Source: Acidithiobacillus sp. YTS05
Lineage (GTDB): Bacteria; Pseudomonadota; Gammaproteobacteria; Acidithiobacillales; Acidithiobacillaceae
Assembly: GCF_024396695.1 (NCBI RefSeq)
Contig: NZ_CP094359.1
Coordinates: 620,001 to 684,000 of the forward strand
Direction: 5' to 3'
Length of the DNA stretch: 64,000 nt
Below the pieces are notes generated by a model. That model had not been told where the DNA came from. It made no database searches and saw only the letters and a list, made by a program, of their open reading frames with translations. Positions 36,682 through 45,641 of this stretch are shown here, in pieces. How positions within the stretch are numbered: the stretch's first letter is position 1; each line of letters opens with the position of its first letter. A program made the translations under genes and the position numbers.

Positions 36682-37479
36682 ATGACCCCAAGCGTTGTCG
36701 ATTCCCACTGTCATCTCGATTTTGACGATTTTGCCGCTGACCGTGCGGAAGTTTTGCTACGCGCGCGGCAGGCGGGAGTCGAGTCGATCCTGATTGCCGC
36801 TGTGCGCCAGCCGGATTGGGGACGAGTGCGCAGCTTGGCGGAGTCGGAAGCGGAGATCTGGGGCGCTGCCGGAGTACATCCGAATGAACCGGTCACAGAG
36901 ACTCCGCGCTATCAAGATCTTCTCGCTGCCCTGGACCATGAAAAGATTGTCGCCGTTGGCGAAACGGGTCTGGATTATTTTCGCTCCGAGGGAGACCTTA
37001 CCTGGCAGCAAGAGCGCTTGGCGCGGCACGTTGCCGCCGGGCGGGCAACCGGCAAACCCCTGATCATTCATACCCGGGAAGCGGCTGCCGATACCCTCGC
37101 CTTATTGCGCAGCGAGGGTGCCCGTGATTGTGGTGGGGTCATCCATTGTTTTACCGAAACCCTCGATTTTGCCCGTCAGGCAATGGATTTGGGGTTTTAC
37201 ATTTCGTTCTCCGGCATCGTTACCTTCAAAAACGCCAAAGAGTTGCAGGAAGTCGCCAAATTCATCCCGCAGGAGCGGCTGTTGATTGAGACGGATGCGC
37301 CGTATTTGGCGCCAGTGCCGATGCGCGGTAAACGCAACGAACCTGCTTTTGTTGCTCATGTCGCACGGTTTCTTGCGGAGTTGCGCGGAGAAGATCGCGA
37401 CAGCCTGGCGGCGGTGACTTCGCAGAATTTTCGTCATCTGTTCAAATTGCCGGAGCCGGAATGCGCATTCGCTTCCTAG
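36682..37479 (+). CDS. TatD-family metal-dependent DNase/hydrolase
   Basis: The 265-residue TIM-barrel hydrolase has VDSHCHLDFDDF (metal ligands), GETGLDYF, IIHTREA and LIETDAPYLAP. TatD-type enzymes are 3'-5' exonucleases or deacylases. CAGGAG precedes the ATG. It overlaps the next gene by 19 bases. Confidence 0.92.
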   Translation: MTPSVVDSHCHLDFDDFAADRAEVLLRARQAGVESILIAAVRQPDWGRVRSLAESEAEIWGAAGVHPNEPVTETPRYQDLLAALDHEKIVAVGETGLDYFRSEGDLTWQQERLARHVAAGRATGKPLIIHTREAAADTLALLRSEGARDCGGVIHCFTETLDFARQAMDLGFYISFSGIVTFKNAKELQEVAKFIPQERLLIETDAPYLAPVPMRGKRNEPAFVAHVARFLAELRGEDRDSLAAVTSQNFRHLFKLPEPECAFAS

Positions 37480-38219
37480 GTACGGGTTCCAGTGCTGGGA
37501 CGCCGCAGATTGGCTGCGATTGTGCCGTGTGTCGCAGTGCAGATCGCCGGAATCAACGCAGCCGGGCGAGCATCCTGGTAGAAGAGCAGGATACCCGGAT
37601 TCTCATCGACACCGGCCCGGATTTGCGTATGCAAATGTTGCGTGCCGATGTTCGGCACTTGGACGCTGTTTTTTATACCCATTTTCACGCCGATCATATC
37701 AACGGGATCGATGATCTGCGTGCCTTCAATTTTCTGGACAAGCGAGTGATTTCCTGTTTCGCTGATGCGCGTACGGCACGCGAACTGGAAGAGCGTTTTC
37801 GTTATTGTTTTCTTCCCCCTGATCCGGGCTGGGCAAAGCCGTCACTGTCGATGACGGGCATCACGGCGAAGCAGCAGGTGGGCACGATCACCGTCTTGCC
37901 CGTACCAGTTTTGCACGGCAACCTGCCCATTTATGGGTATCGCTTTGGTGGAGCGGCCTACCTGACGGATCTGAAAACCATCCCAGAAGAAAGCTACGCA
38001 CTGCTGCAAGATCTGGATCTTCTCATCCTCGACTGCCTGCGCGAGGAAGAACATCCGACCCATGTGAACCTTGCCGAGTCTCTGGCGCTTGCGGTGCGGA
38101 TTGGTGCCCGGCAAACCCTCCTCACCCATATGACCCATGATCTGGATTATCAAAAACTTTGTTCCGTTCTGCCGGAGAATATTGCCCCAGCGTATGACGG
38201 GCTGGAATGGAGAATATAG
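37461..38219 (+). CDS. MBL-fold hydrolase, PhnP-like
   Basis: The 252-residue protein opens with FLGTGSSAGTPQIGCDCAVC, the signature of PhnP-type cyclic phosphodiesterases, and keeps the full metal motif THFHADH. Cysteines in the N-terminus may bind the extra structural zinc of this group. The C-terminal HPTHVNLAESLALA...LTHMTHDLDY is also typical. No other phn gene is nearby, so a role in phosphonate breakdown is not supported by context; a general phosphodiesterase role is possible. Confidence 0.85.
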   Translation: MRIRFLGTGSSAGTPQIGCDCAVCRSADRRNQRSRASILVEEQDTRILIDTGPDLRMQMLRADVRHLDAVFYTHFHADHINGIDDLRAFNFLDKRVISCFADARTARELEERFRYCFLPPDPGWAKPSLSMTGITAKQQVGTITVLPVPVLHGNLPIYGYRFGGAAYLTDLKTIPEESYALLQDLDLLILDCLREEEHPTHVNLAESLALAVRIGARQTLLTHMTHDLDYQKLCSVLPENIAPAYDGLEWRI

Positions 38220-38255
38220 CTTTTTATTTTATTCTGTTTCATTTATCCGTATAAA

Positions 38256-38290
38256 TTCCGTATCGCGGAAACAATATCTTATTGCGGAAA
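38256..38290 (+). promoter_or_regulatory. Putative IclR operator upstream of the MFS gene
   Basis: GCGGAA occurs at 38265-38270 and 38284-38289, 19 bases apart, with the second copy inside CTTATTGCGGAAA. The same 27-bp arrangement with matching spacing is found at 40527-40553 beside the iclR gene. A further TTCCG at 38256-38260 makes an imperfect inverted repeat with the first copy. The surrounding leader (38220-38431) is AT-rich and has no other recognised feature. Confidence 0.65.
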
Positions 38291-38431
38291 GAAATATGCT
38301 GGTCTACTCTCCAATACAGTCGCGGAGGGTAAATCTATTTAGTAAATTGCTATATATGTAAATTATGATGTACCTGGCTTGCGGCTTCCTGCCTCTTTTG
38401 AGGTAATTTGATGTTGGTCAGGAGGATAATT

Positions 38432-39730
38432 ATGTCAATACAAGAAATGCCTGAATATTCATCTCCCTATCGTTGGGTCATGGCGGCAATCACTGGGGTC
38501 ATCATGACCACCAGCTTCATCTCTCTCACCTCATTTGGCGTATCGGCGCCAGCCATGGCGGCGGCGATGCATGTTTCTGTGCAGTCGCTATCTGCTGCTG
38601 GCATCGATGCCTTTTCGGTGGGTTTATTTATCGCTTTTTTTCTCGGTCATGGTGGGATATTTGATACCCGGATTCGCCTGGGAGTCTTAGTTGCGCAGCT
38701 CTTCTTGATCGTTCCGCAGATTCTCATCCCCATTCTCATGCCGATCACGCAGTCTTTGGTGCTGCTGATCGTATTTCGATTTTTGCAGGGGCTCATGATC
38801 ATGATGATCGCCCTGTTTTCCCTGCAACTTGCGGGCTGGTTTCGCTCCAGTCAACGTGGAATCTCGCTCGCGGCGATGTTGGGTGCCATTACCCTGGGCG
38901 GTGCCGTTGGTGGAGTGATTACCGGAGATCTCGCATCTATGGGCTGGCGGGTCGTGTATTTCATTACCGCAGCGATCATGATCGCCGGTGCGGTGGTGTA
39001 CTTTGTCTTTGCCCGGGATGCCAGCAGTCATGCCGAGGGAATCAAAAAATCCAAGGCCGAGCACCGCAAGCACAAGTTGTGGTCTTATCCCATGACCTGG
39101 ATCATGGGTATTGTGCAAATTCCCAATAACTGGACGCTTTTCACGATTGGCGGATTTTTGCCCATTTATGCTTATCATCTAGGTTATAAGCCAGAAGAAA
39201 CTGGTAACGTAATGTTTATTTGGGGATTGATGGGTTTTGCGGCTGCTGTACTCGGTGCGCTGCTCGGTGATTACTGGGCAAAACGGGACAATACGCACCG
39301 GAATTTCGTGAACGCTCGCCTCGGTGTGATCAGTTTGGCAAATGTGTTCATCATTGTCGGTGCCCTGATGATTCTTTACATTGCGCCGATCTCCTATCCC
39401 TTGCTCCTCCTGTCGGCGTTGGTCGTGGCGTGCACGATGGCAACGCCACCCAATTACTGGGCCTCGCCCTGTAATATCTTTCCGGTTGCGACGATGGGTG
39501 CGGGTGCCTTCGCCATCGGTGTCATCTCAAACTCGGTGAGTGCCATCGGTCCGGTGGTATCGTCGATTATCATTCACACCGTTGGCTGGAATGGGGTGTT
39601 TTGGGTGATGGTAGGGCTCGCAGCGGTGGGGCTCGGCGTGAACTATCTGGCGAGTCAGACGCGCCTGCCCATAGAAATCGAGGGAGAAGCAGATAGTTCT
39701 GCGAGTTGTGCCGCCGGCCTCAGTCATTGA
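38432..39730 (+). CDS. Major facilitator superfamily transporter
   Basis: A 432-residue protein with about 12 hydrophobic helices, a central cytoplasmic loop rich in Lys/His (EGIKKSKAEHRKHK) and repeated Gly-rich helices (GAITLGGAVGGVITG). GGAGGA lies five bases before the ATG. The shared operator and position next to iclR, the TPP enzyme and the glycolate genes suggest uptake or export of a small hydroxy acid such as glycolate or a tetronate; the substrate is inferred only. Confidence 0.85.
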   Translation: MSIQEMPEYSSPYRWVMAAITGVIMTTSFISLTSFGVSAPAMAAAMHVSVQSLSAAGIDAFSVGLFIAFFLGHGGIFDTRIRLGVLVAQLFLIVPQILIPILMPITQSLVLLIVFRFLQGLMIMMIALFSLQLAGWFRSSQRGISLAAMLGAITLGGAVGGVITGDLASMGWRVVYFITAAIMIAGAVVYFVFARDASSHAEGIKKSKAEHRKHKLWSYPMTWIMGIVQIPNNWTLFTIGGFLPIYAYHLGYKPEETGNVMFIWGLMGFAAAVLGALLGDYWAKRDNTHRNFVNARLGVISLANVFIIVGALMILYIAPISYPLLLLSALVVACTMATPPNYWASPCNIFPVATMGAGAFAIGVISNSVSAIGPVVSSIIIHTVGWNGVFWVMVGLAAVGLGVNYLASQTRLPIEIEGEADSSASCAAGLSH

Positions 39731-40524
39731 GTCGGTACTGGCGCGTCGAGATCGAGGATAACGGTAAGTCCCTGTAAGCGTTGCTCGATGCGCCGGGCGG
39801 TCTCTTGCAGCAGAGGTATCCACTCCTCTAGACGACGGTGAATGGGCGAAGAAATGCTCAGACCCACTAGGCACGGAAGGGGAGTACGAACGAGGACGCC
39901 GAGACAGCCAACGCCGATCTCGGCTTCCTCGTCATCGCGCGCATACCCGTCTTTCTGTGCTTGCTGTGCGGTATCCCACAGGCTAGCGAGCTGAGTGATG
40001 GAATGTGAGGTGAGCGCAGGTAACCCGGTGCGTTCGGCGTAGTCCCGTACCCAGTCGTAGCCATGCTCGGCCAGCATCCATTTGCCCACTGCGGTGCAGT
40101 GCAGGGGGGCATGTGAGCCAATGACCTGTTCCACGCGCATCATTCGGGGAGAGAGGACACGCTCGATGTACAGTACCTCGTCCTTTTGTTGGATGGTCAG
40201 ATTTACGGTTTCCCCGATCTGATCCCGTAACCACGCCATGGCTGGCCGTGCGAGGGCACGGAGATCGGCGCGACTGTGGACCAAGCGGCTCCAGTCGAGC
40301 AGGCGTGGGCCGAAGCAATAATTTCCCTGCAGATCCCGCTCGACCAGACCATTTTCCTGGGCAGACGCGAGGATGCGAAAGGCAGAGGATGGGGCCAGGC
40401 CAGTACAGGCAGACAGCACTTTCAAGGAAGTGCTGCCACCCTCTTCGGCAAGCGCGTCCAGCAACAGGCGCAAACGATCAATAACCTGCACGGAACTGCG
40501 ACTGATGGGATCCGTATTTTTCAT
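39724..40524 (-). CDS. IclR-family transcriptional regulator
   Basis: The 266-residue regulator has an N-terminal winged helix (about 10-75: GGSTSLKVLSACTGLAPSSAFRIL) and the C-terminal IclR effector domain (RVLSPRMMRVEQVIGSHAPLHCTAVGKWMLAE). It likely binds the GCGGAA direct repeats at its own start and ahead of the MFS gene. Its stop overlaps the MFS stop region by seven bases; it is divergent from the TPP-enzyme gene. Confidence 0.9.
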   Translation of the reverse strand: MKNTDPISRSSVQVIDRLRLLLDALAEEGGSTSLKVLSACTGLAPSSAFRILASAQENGLVERDLQGNYCFGPRLLDWSRLVHSRADLRALARPAMAWLRDQIGETVNLTIQQKDEVLYIERVLSPRMMRVEQVIGSHAPLHCTAVGKWMLAEHGYDWVRDYAERTGLPALTSHSITQLASLWDTAQQAQKDGYARDDEEAEIGVGCLGVLVRTPLPCLVGLSISSPIHRRLEEWIPLLQETARRIEQRLQGLTVILDLDAPVPTQ

Positions 40525-40526
40525 AT

Positions 40527-40553
40527 TGCGGAATATATACCTTATTGCGGAAA
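40527..40553. promoter_or_regulatory. Putative IclR operator between iclR and the TPP-enzyme gene
   Basis: GCGGAA at 40528-40533 and 40547-40552 is repeated at a 19-base interval, and the right half CTTATTGCGGAAA is identical to the element at 38277-38289. The site begins three bases upstream of the iclR start codon, suited to autorepression, and lies about 55 bases upstream of the divergent gene at 40608. Confidence 0.65.
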
Positions 40554-40607
40554 CTGTATATCTCTTCTACCCTAAAAGGCACGATCTGACTACGGGATGC
40601 CAGTACC

Positions 40608-42821
40608 ATGACGCAAGTACCCTCATTGCCCCCCCACGCCCCTGATTTCTGCGCTGGCATGTTTTGCTACGGCGAGGCTTGGCCAGAATTTGACCGTTTG
40701 GGAAGCGCAGCAGTCATCCGGGAAGGGTCGCGGGAGATCCCTGATCCCGCCGACGAAAGTGTCGTCTATCAGACCCTGTTGCTCGCCGACGCCCTGCGTT
40801 ACTGCACCCTGCAGGTCTGTGCCGCCAAGTCGTCCGGACACCCCGGGGGATTTGCCTCTAGCGCGGATATCTATGCGGCTTTGGTCATGCTCGGACACAC
40901 CAATATCGTGACTGAAGTCGGGCATCATGCGCCAGGGTTCTACAGCGCGATGTTTCTCGATGGTTCCCTGGAGGCCATGCAGATCCAGAACATGAGCGAT
41001 TTCATGGCACGTTTTCGCGAGCGCCACGGCCTACTGGGGCATCTCTCCGGGGCTATCCCCGGTCTCCTGGCACCGGCGGGGCCGCTCGGGCAGGGGCAGC
41101 ACTTTGCTATGGCGGGGGCGCTGTTACATCCCGGCACCTTGTTTCCCGTCACCATCGGTGACGGCGGCTTTGGTGAACCCTATGTGCTGAGCAGCATGAA
41201 GCACTTCCACTTTGCCTATCCGCAGGTCACCAACTATTTGCCCATATTGATCTGGAATGGCTTCAGTCAGGAGCATCACTCCATGGTCTCGCGCATGAGC
41301 AATGGCGAGATGGTTGCCTACTGGAAAGCGCACGACTTCGACGAAGTCATCCTGATCGACGCCAAGGATTTTGACGACGCTGGTCAGTCTGGGCCCTATG
41401 TGGATTCGTCCAAATTTTCCTTCGCGCAGCGCCTCGCTTTCATGAAGGCAGTGCTCGCGGCAACGGCCAAGGCGTCAGACTCGGCCTTGCAGGGGCGCCA
41501 CACCGCCGTCATTTTCAAGCAGCTAAAGGGCGCTGGCGTGCATGTCACGGGAGCGAAATCCCATAATCTGTATCCCAAGGATACTCCGGACTCTCCCGAG
41601 ATCCACGCCGCTTTGCAGCGTCTGGCGCTGGCGCCAAAGGCCTGGGCTCTGGTGCGGGAAAATGCCCGCCGCGCCGGTGGTGGCCCTGCGGCGCAGACGG
41701 TGGTCACGGAGACGACTCTCGACCTGGCGCCCTTGGGTTCCTTCCCCATGCAGGATTTCGCCGTGGGCGAGCAGGTGGTGCCAGCTACGGCCTTCGGCGC
41801 ACTGGTGGCTTGGCTCGGCCAGCAGGATCGGCGTTTTGTGGTGACCAATGCCGATGGTAACGAGGCTTCGGCGATGAAAAATATCAACGATGCCCTGAAG
41901 ATTCGCCATCCCACGGAAGACCCGCTCTACAACCAGATGCCCAACGGCCAGGTCTATGAGCCGCTCAACGAGGATGCCTGCGCCGGTCTTGCCACAGGCT
42001 TGGCCTTGTTTGGCGGTCGCTCCCTCTGGTTGTCGTACGAATCCTTTGCCATCAACGGCTGGCCTATCGTGCAGACCGTGGGGCAGGCGATGGCGGAATT
42101 ACGGCGGCCGACGCCTTCGGTGGTTTGCATGTTCACCGCTGGTGCCCTGGAGCAAGGACGGAACGGCTGGACGCATCAGCGTCCCGAAATCGAGAACTAT
42201 TTTGCCGCGCAGATGCGCAATGGCAATGTCTTTCTGCTCTACCCCTGCGATGCTAATGCGGTGCAGGCGGCCTACGAATATGCGGTAGAGAGCCAGAACA
42301 AGGTGATGGTGATCATTGCCTCCAAGAGCCCGTTGCCCGTTCACCTGGATATGACGACGGCGCGGATGGCGATCCGGCGGGGTGCGGCACTGTTGCACGA
42401 AAGCACCGGCACGCGGGCAACGGTAACCCTGGCGGTCACCGGAGATATGGCCCTGCAGCCGGTTTTTGCCGCAGGCGACGAGCTGGCGGCGCAGGGCTAC
42501 GGGGTGCGCATCGTCAGCGTGCTCAATCCGCGCCAGCTCTACCGGGAGAGTGATGTGGCAGTCGACACCGTGGCGGAACCGGATCGAGATTTCCTGCCGG
42601 ATGCCGAATTTCATGCGTTGTTTGCTGGCGAGATCCTGTTGGGCATCAGCGGCGGCGGATCGGCGCCGCTGGAGCCGATCTTCCTGCGTAGCCGTGCCCA
42701 GCATCGCGATACCTTGGCGTGGCGTCGCGGTGAAACCACGGCAAGTGCGGGCGAGCTCATGGCGTTCAATGGGCTGACCAGCGCGGCCATCGTGGCCAGG
42801 GTACAGGCCCTGTCAGCCTGA
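40608..42821 (+). CDS. Thiamine-diphosphate enzyme with transketolase/phosphoketolase features
   Basis: A 737-residue TPP enzyme. The N-terminal half has transketolase motifs SSGHPGG (75-81), GPLGQG (158-163) and GDG (184-186), the last being the cofactor motif, but then LPILIWNGF as in phosphoketolases. The C-terminal half reads like phosphoketolase: LWLSYESFAINGW, GRNGWTHQRPEIENY, LLYPCDANAVQAAYEYAV and IIASKSPLPVHLDM. Transketolases move a two-carbon ketol unit between sugars; phosphoketolases cleave ketose phosphates to acetyl phosphate. Which of these it does cannot be settled here. It starts the operon with the DUF1537 kinase, 15 bases upstream of it, and glcDEF. Confidence 0.8.
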   Translation: MTQVPSLPPHAPDFCAGMFCYGEAWPEFDRLGSAAVIREGSREIPDPADESVVYQTLLLADALRYCTLQVCAAKSSGHPGGFASSADIYAALVMLGHTNIVTEVGHHAPGFYSAMFLDGSLEAMQIQNMSDFMARFRERHGLLGHLSGAIPGLLAPAGPLGQGQHFAMAGALLHPGTLFPVTIGDGGFGEPYVLSSMKHFHFAYPQVTNYLPILIWNGFSQEHHSMVSRMSNGEMVAYWKAHDFDEVILIDAKDFDDAGQSGPYVDSSKFSFAQRLAFMKAVLAATAKASDSALQGRHTAVIFKQLKGAGVHVTGAKSHNLYPKDTPDSPEIHAALQRLALAPKAWALVRENARRAGGGPAAQTVVTETTLDLAPLGSFPMQDFAVGEQVVPATAFGALVAWLGQQDRRFVVTNADGNEASAMKNINDALKIRHPTEDPLYNQMPNGQVYEPLNEDACAGLATGLALFGGRSLWLSYESFAINGWPIVQTVGQAMAELRRPTPSVVCMFTAGALEQGRNGWTHQRPEIENYFAAQMRNGNVFLLYPCDANAVQAAYEYAVESQNKVMVIIASKSPLPVHLDMTTARMAIRRGAALLHESTGTRATVTLAVTGDMALQPVFAAGDELAAQGYGVRIVSVLNPRQLYRESDVAVDTVAEPDRDFLPDAEFHALFAGEILLGISGGGSAPLEPIFLRSRAQHRDTLAWRRGETTASAGELMAFNGLTSAAIVARVQALSA

Positions 42822-42836
42822 ATTGGGGCGGTGAAA

Positions 42837-44162
42837 ATGGGCGAGGCGAGCAGCAAAATTATCGTCATCGACGACGACCCGACCGGCTCGCAGACGGTGC
42901 ACTCCTGTCCCCTGCTCCTGCGCTGGGACGTGCAGACCTTGGTCGAGGGGCTGGCGGACCCATCACCGCTCTGCTTTATCCTGAGTAACAGTCGAGGGAT
43001 GACGGCGGCGGAGGCGGCGCGGGTGACGCGGGAAATCGCGGGGAATCTACGTACGGTGCTGGCGCAAAGCGATGCCGAGGATCCGCCGCCCCTTCTCGTC
43101 AGTCGTTCGGACTCTACCCTGCGCGGTCATTATCCCTTGGAAACGGATGTGCTGGCCGAGGTCCTCGGGCCTTTCGATGCCCATTTTCTGGTACCCGCCT
43201 TTTTTGAGGGCGGCCGGATTACCCGCGATGGCACACACTACGTACGTCAGAACGGGCGGGAGATCCCCGCGCATGAGACCGAATTTGCCCGCGATTCGGT
43301 CTTTGCCTACCAACACAGTTACCTCCCCGATTACGTCGCGGAAAAGACCCAGGGCCGGATTCCCGCCTCCAGCGTTCAGCGGATCTCCTTGCCGGAACTG
43401 CATGCAGGTTGTCTGCCGCGCCTGCTGACTTTGCAGGCCAATGCCTGCGTGGTCGTAGATGCCGAAAAACCAGAGGATCTGGCGGCCTTCGCCCGCGACG
43501 TCAAACAGGCAGTAATGCAAGGAAAACGCTTTCTCTTTCGCAGTGCCGCCAGTCTGCTGACGGCGCTCGCTGACTTGCCCCCGCAGCCGGTTCCGCCAGA
43601 GGAAATGTACCGCTGGGTGCGCGGTAACCGTCCTGGTCTGATCCTGGTTGGCTCACACGTGCGCAAGACGACGGAACAACTGGAACGCCTCTTGGCGGAG
43701 CCGGATCTGCAAGGGATCGAGGTGGATGTCGATGTCTGTCAGGGCGCGGCGGGGGATGCGCAGCTCGCGGAAATCCGGCAACAGGCAGAAGTCATCCACC
43801 CCAGCGGCAAGGATATTGTCCTCTACACCAGCCGCGTCGAACGCCAGTTTCCGGATCAAGATACGCGCCTTGCCTTTGGGATGGCGGTATCCGCATTCCT
43901 GATGCGTGCCTTACAGGCCATGCCTGCAGACCTGGGATTTTTGATCAGCAAGGGTGGCATTACCTCCAATGACGTGCTGAGCCAGGGGTTGGCCTTGCGT
44001 CAGGCCCGGGTTTTGGGACAGATCCTGCCGGGTTGTTCGGTGCTGCAATGTCCTGCGCAGCATCCGCAGTTTCCCGCACTGCCCGTGGTGATTTTCCCGG
44101 GCAATGTCGGCGATGCGGATGCCCTTGCCTTGGCGCGTCGTCGCCTGCACGGAGAGTCCTGA
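42837..44162 (+). CDS. Four-carbon acid sugar kinase family protein (DUF1537)
   Basis: The 441-residue protein has the DUF1537 hallmarks: IIVIDDDPTGSQT at the N-terminus (acid-sugar binding), SRSDSTLRGHYPLETD, and the C-terminal nucleotide-binding ISKGGITSNDVLSQ and FPGNVGDADAL. Characterised members phosphorylate D-threonate, D-erythronate-derived 3-oxo-tetronate or related acids. ATG at 42837 is chosen over GTG at 42831 because GGGGCGG lies at the right distance. It is two bases upstream of glcD. A kinase of this family beside glycolate oxidase is the key oddity of the cluster. Confidence 0.9.
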   Translation: MGEASSKIIVIDDDPTGSQTVHSCPLLLRWDVQTLVEGLADPSPLCFILSNSRGMTAAEAARVTREIAGNLRTVLAQSDAEDPPPLLVSRSDSTLRGHYPLETDVLAEVLGPFDAHFLVPAFFEGGRITRDGTHYVRQNGREIPAHETEFARDSVFAYQHSYLPDYVAEKTQGRIPASSVQRISLPELHAGCLPRLLTLQANACVVVDAEKPEDLAAFARDVKQAVMQGKRFLFRSAASLLTALADLPPQPVPPEEMYRWVRGNRPGLILVGSHVRKTTEQLERLLAEPDLQGIEVDVDVCQGAAGDAQLAEIRQQAEVIHPSGKDIVLYTSRVERQFPDQDTRLAFGMAVSAFLMRALQAMPADLGFLISKGGITSNDVLSQGLALRQARVLGQILPGCSVLQCPAQHPQFPALPVVIFPGNVGDADALALARRRLHGES

Positions 44163-44164
44163 GC

Positions 44165-45640
44165 ATGGAAGAGAGCACGCATACTCCGGCAGAGCAGGAT
44201 TTTTTGCGGGCGCTGGCCGCGGCCCTGCCTGCCGAGCGGGTGCGCAGTGGCCGGGAATCCTTGCAACCCTACGAGTGTGACGGGCTTTCGGTATTGCGGG
44301 AACTGCCCCTGTGCGTGGTTCTGCCGCAGGATCGCGAGGAGGTACAGACGCTTCTGCGCCTGTGCCGGCAATATCAGATTCCGGTCGTTCCGCGCGGAGC
44401 CGGTACCGGGCTCTCCGGGGGTGCGCGGCCGGTGGCGGGCGCGGTGCTTTTGTCTTTGGCGCGGATGAATCGCATCCTGGATATCGATCTGGAAAATCGG
44501 ACGGCTCGCGTCCAGCCGGGGGTGCGCAATCTGGCTATCAGCCAGGCGGTTCGACCTTTTGGCTTCTATTATGCCCCCGATCCCTCTTCGCAGATTGCCT
44601 GCAGCATTGGTGGGAATGTGGCGGAAAATTCGGGTGGCGTGCATTGTCTCAAGTATGGGCTGACGGTGCATAACGTCCTCGCCTTGGAGGTACTCACTGC
44701 CGATGGAGAAGTCCTTCATCTCGGTGGACTGACGCCGGAGGTGCCCGGCTATGATCTCCTCGCCTTGTTCATCGGTTCCGAAGGGCTACTGGGTATCGTG
44801 GTGGAAGTTACCGTACGGCTGCTGCCTGTCCCCGAAAACACCGTGGTCCTGCTGGCCGCCTTTGCCGAGCTCGGCCTTGCCGCAGATGCCGTCAGTGCTA
44901 TTATCGCTGCTGGCATCATCCCTGCCGGACTGGAGATGATGGATCGCTTGGCCATCCAGGCGGCCGAGGATTTCGTGCATGCCGGCTACCCGCGCGATGC
45001 CGCTGCCATTTTGCTCTGTGAACTCGATGGGAGTGCGGAGGAATTGGTGGAACGCGTTGCTTTGGTCGAGGAGATTCTGCGCCGCCAAGGGGCGGACAGC
45101 ATCCGCGTAGCTCGAGATCCGGATACCCGTGCCCTGCTCTGGAAAGGACGTAAGGCGGCTTTCCCTGCCGTGGGCCGTATGGCGCCGGATTATTACTGTA
45201 TGGACGGCACCATCCCGCGCGGGCGCCTAGCTGAGGTCCTGGAGCGGATCGCCCGATGGTCGGAGGAAATCGGGCTCGCAGTAGCGAACGTCTTCCACGC
45301 CGGCGATGGCAATCTGCATCCTCTGATTCTCTACGATGCCAATGCAGCTGGGCAGATTGCTGCTGCGGAGTCTTTTGGCCAGCGGATCCTTGCCCTGTGT
45401 GTGGAGGTAGGCGGCAGCATCACCGGAGAACATGGGGTAGGGGTGGAGAAATTGGATAGCATGTGTGTACAGTTTTCCGCTGCAGAGCTGGAGACAATGC
45501 ATCGGATCAAGGGAGCCTTTGATCCCGAAGGACGCCTGAATCCCGGGAAAGCCGTACCGACCCTGCATCGTTGTGCCGAGTTGGGGGCCATGCATGTGCA
45601 TGGGGGCGTCCTGCCATTTCCCGAGCTGGAGCGCTTTTGA
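44165..45640 (+). CDS. glcD: Glycolate oxidase subunit GlcD (FAD-linked oxidase)
   Basis: The 491-residue FAD-binding subunit has a PCMH-type FAD domain (VPRGAGTGLSGGARPVAGAVLLSLARMNRIL; IGGNVAENSGGVHCLKYG) and a C-terminal FAD-oxidase domain ending NVFHAGDGNLHPLILYD and GEHGVGVEKL. With GlcE and GlcF it oxidises glycolate to glyoxylate and passes electrons to the quinone pool. D-lactate dehydrogenases are close relatives, but the GlcDEF trio favours glycolate. It lies two bases after the kinase gene. Confidence 0.92.
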   Translation: MEESTHTPAEQDFLRALAAALPAERVRSGRESLQPYECDGLSVLRELPLCVVLPQDREEVQTLLRLCRQYQIPVVPRGAGTGLSGGARPVAGAVLLSLARMNRILDIDLENRTARVQPGVRNLAISQAVRPFGFYYAPDPSSQIACSIGGNVAENSGGVHCLKYGLTVHNVLALEVLTADGEVLHLGGLTPEVPGYDLLALFIGSEGLLGIVVEVTVRLLPVPENTVVLLAAFAELGLAADAVSAIIAAGIIPAGLEMMDRLAIQAAEDFVHAGYPRDAAAILLCELDGSAEELVERVALVEEILRRQGADSIRVARDPDTRALLWKGRKAAFPAVGRMAPDYYCMDGTIPRGRLAEVLERIARWSEEIGLAVANVFHAGDGNLHPLILYDANAAGQIAAAESFGQRILALCVEVGGSITGEHGVGVEKLDSMCVQFSAAELETMHRIKGAFDPEGRLNPGKAVPTLHRCAELGAMHVHGGVLPFPELERF

Positions 45641-45641
45641 G

